The notes beneath the pieces were generated by a model. That model had not been told where the DNA came from and ran no database searches. It saw nothing but the letters and a program-made list of their open reading frames with translations. From NCBI RefSeq assembly GCF_007827045.1, contig NZ_RPFW01000003.1, positions 682,001 to 746,000 of the forward strand: a DNA stretch of 64,000 nucleotides. Reading direction: 5' to 3'. Position numbers and translations under genes: made by a program. Within the stretch, counting starts at the first letter, position 1. Each line of letters starts with the position of its first letter. Positions 62,684-64,000 of the stretch are shown here, piece after piece. This stretch comes from Trebonia kvetii. GTDB taxonomy: Bacteria > Actinomycetota > Actinomycetes > Streptosporangiales > Streptosporangiaceae.

Positions 62684-64000
62684 TAGTGCAGTCCTTCAGC
62701 GAACGGGCCAAGCGCGAGCGCCGGGAAGTAAGTCAGGCCAACGATGATGAGGATGACGCCGATGAGCATGCCGACGAAGAGCGGCTTGTGCGTTGGCATG
62801 GTGCCGACGCTCTCCGGTACGGTCTGCTGTCTCGCCAGTGACCCGGCCAGGCCCAGGGCGAATATCATCGGCGCGAACCGCGCGACCAGCATGACGATCC
62901 CGCCCACGGTGTTGTACCAGGTCGTGTTGGTCGTCAGGCCGGCGAAGGCGGAGCCGTTGTTATTGGCCATCGAGGTGAACGCGTACACGATCTCGGTCAG
63001 GCCGTGTGCGCCCGGGTTGAGTATCGACGCGCGCGGCGTCTTGAGCCCGAGCGAGAGGCCTGCGGCTATCAGCACGCAGGCCGGCGTGGTGAGAATGTAC
63101 AGCGCCGCGTACTTCATCTCGGCCGGGCGGATCTTCTTGCCGAGGTACTCGGGGGTGCGGCCGACCATCAGCCCGCCGAGGAACACCGTCACCACGGCGA
63201 GGACCAGGATGCCGTACAGGCCGGCGCCGACGCCGCCGGGCACGACCTCGCCCATCATCATGTTGAACAGTGCGATGCCGCCGCCGAACGGCGTGAACGA
63301 GTCGTGGAACGAGTTCACCGCCCCGGTGGACGTCACGGTCGTGGAAGCGGCGAACAGCGACGATCCTGGTATGCCGAACGCGACGTTCTTGCCTTCCATC
63401 GCGGCGCCCGCCGCCTGGGCGGCGATGCCGGAGTGCTGGTTCTCGAAGAAGCTGAGAAGCGACGCCGATGCCAGCCAGAGAATCGCCATCACCGAGACGA
63501 TCGCGTAACCCTGGCGGTTCTGCCCAACCAGCTTGCCGAATGTGCGCGCCAGCGAGAACGGGATCACCAGGAGCAGGAAGATCTCGAACCAGTTGGTGAA
63601 CGGGTTCGGGTTCTCGAACGGGTGCGCCGAGTTGGCGTTGAAGAAACCGCCGCCGTTGTTACCCAGCTCCTTGATGACCTCCTGCGAGCCCACCGGGCCG
63701 CCGACCATGTTCTGCGAGCCGCCGAGCACCGTGGAGATCGTGTGCGTCGCGGTGAAGTTGTCCACCACGCCGCTCGCGATCAGGATGATCCCGCCGATGA
63801 CCGACAACGGCAGCAGCACCCGGATGGTGATCCGCGTCATGTCGACCCAGAAGTTGCCGAGCCGGTCGGTGCGCGACCGCGTGAACCCGCGGACCAGCGC
63901 GATCGCGACCGCGATGCCGACCGCAGCGGACATGAAGTTCTGCACGGTGAGGCCGGACATCTGGGTCAGGTAACCCATCGTCGTCTCGCCGGAGTAGTTC
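62683..64000 (-). CDS. kdpA: KdpA, potassium-transporting ATPase A chain (5' end outside window)
   Basis: The channel-like subunit of the Kdp pump. The frame runs off the right edge; 439 codons are present and the family is about 555 residues. The K+ filter-like loops include 'KELGNNGGGFFNANSAHPFENP', given here as a family pattern, and 'AFTSMANNNGSAFAGLT'. 'GETTMGYLTQMSGLTVQNF' near the edge matches the middle of the first repeat, so translation starts beyond 64000. The kdpFABC operon probably begins just outside the window. Confidence 0.95.

Overview
The window looks like chromosomal DNA of a high-GC Actinomycetota, probably a Streptosporangiales-like lineage (the order is inference). Supporting signs are the pervasive GTG starts and actinobacteria-typical families: DUF3039, DUF2017, DUF3618, DUF3349, LppX/LprAFG lipoproteins, the mec-cysO-cysM set and two PknB-like kinases. 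No rRNA, CRISPR array, prophage or intact insertion sequence was seen. One tRNA gene, tRNA-Leu(UAG), is present.

Layout. 1-7.7 kb: meaB and the large subunit of a B12 acyl-CoA mutase with isobutyryl-CoA-mutase-type residues, separated by a secreted protein, a MarR regulator and an ECF sigma factor paired with a membrane beta-propeller-like protein. 7.8-14.7 kb: a Ser/Thr kinase, a VapBC-like pair, a CnoX-like thioredoxin, a MarR regulator divergent from an ACT-domain malic enzyme, and YqgE. 14.7-17.7 kb: DUF3039, a coupled helicase and an acetate-type transporter. 17.7-25 kb: pncA and pncB, then clpS-DUF2017-mec-cysO-cysM-MBL-rph-rdgB, an order shared with mycobacteria. 25-33.8 kb: an LprG-type lipoprotein, Bcp, tRNA-Leu, a CPA1 antiporter, two solute-binding lipoproteins with a decayed third between them, DUF3618, and gcvT-gcvH beside a pterin carbinolamine dehydratase. 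34-44 kb: a large secreted alkaline-phosphatase-fold protein, then the MEP genes dxr and ispG flanking the site-2 protease rseP, a DeoR regulator, a secreted S33 hydrolase and a GNAT. 44-50.5 kb: mostly regulators (MarR, LysR, AsnC, LacI) with an acyltransferase and an SDR. 50.5-64 kb: a split kdp locus. kdpABC followed by a Ser/Thr kinase lies at the right end, and kdpDE lies about 3.5 kb further on, with a RelA/SpoT-like toxin and putative immunity gene, two enzymes and a GNAT between.

The most distinctive non-coding signal is a family of intergenic hairpins at gene 3' ends. Four copies share a GATACGAT-containing arm that places an asymmetric 5-nt bulge in the stem, plus a T-rich loop. Three of the four lie beside a G/C-tract motif of the form GGGGG-ACG-CCCCC. 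One copy appears to have removed the stop codon of yqgE and added about 50 residues. The most system-like coding candidate is the toxin/immunity pair at 55.6-56.8 kb. Coordinates and motifs were read by eye; no database search was run.
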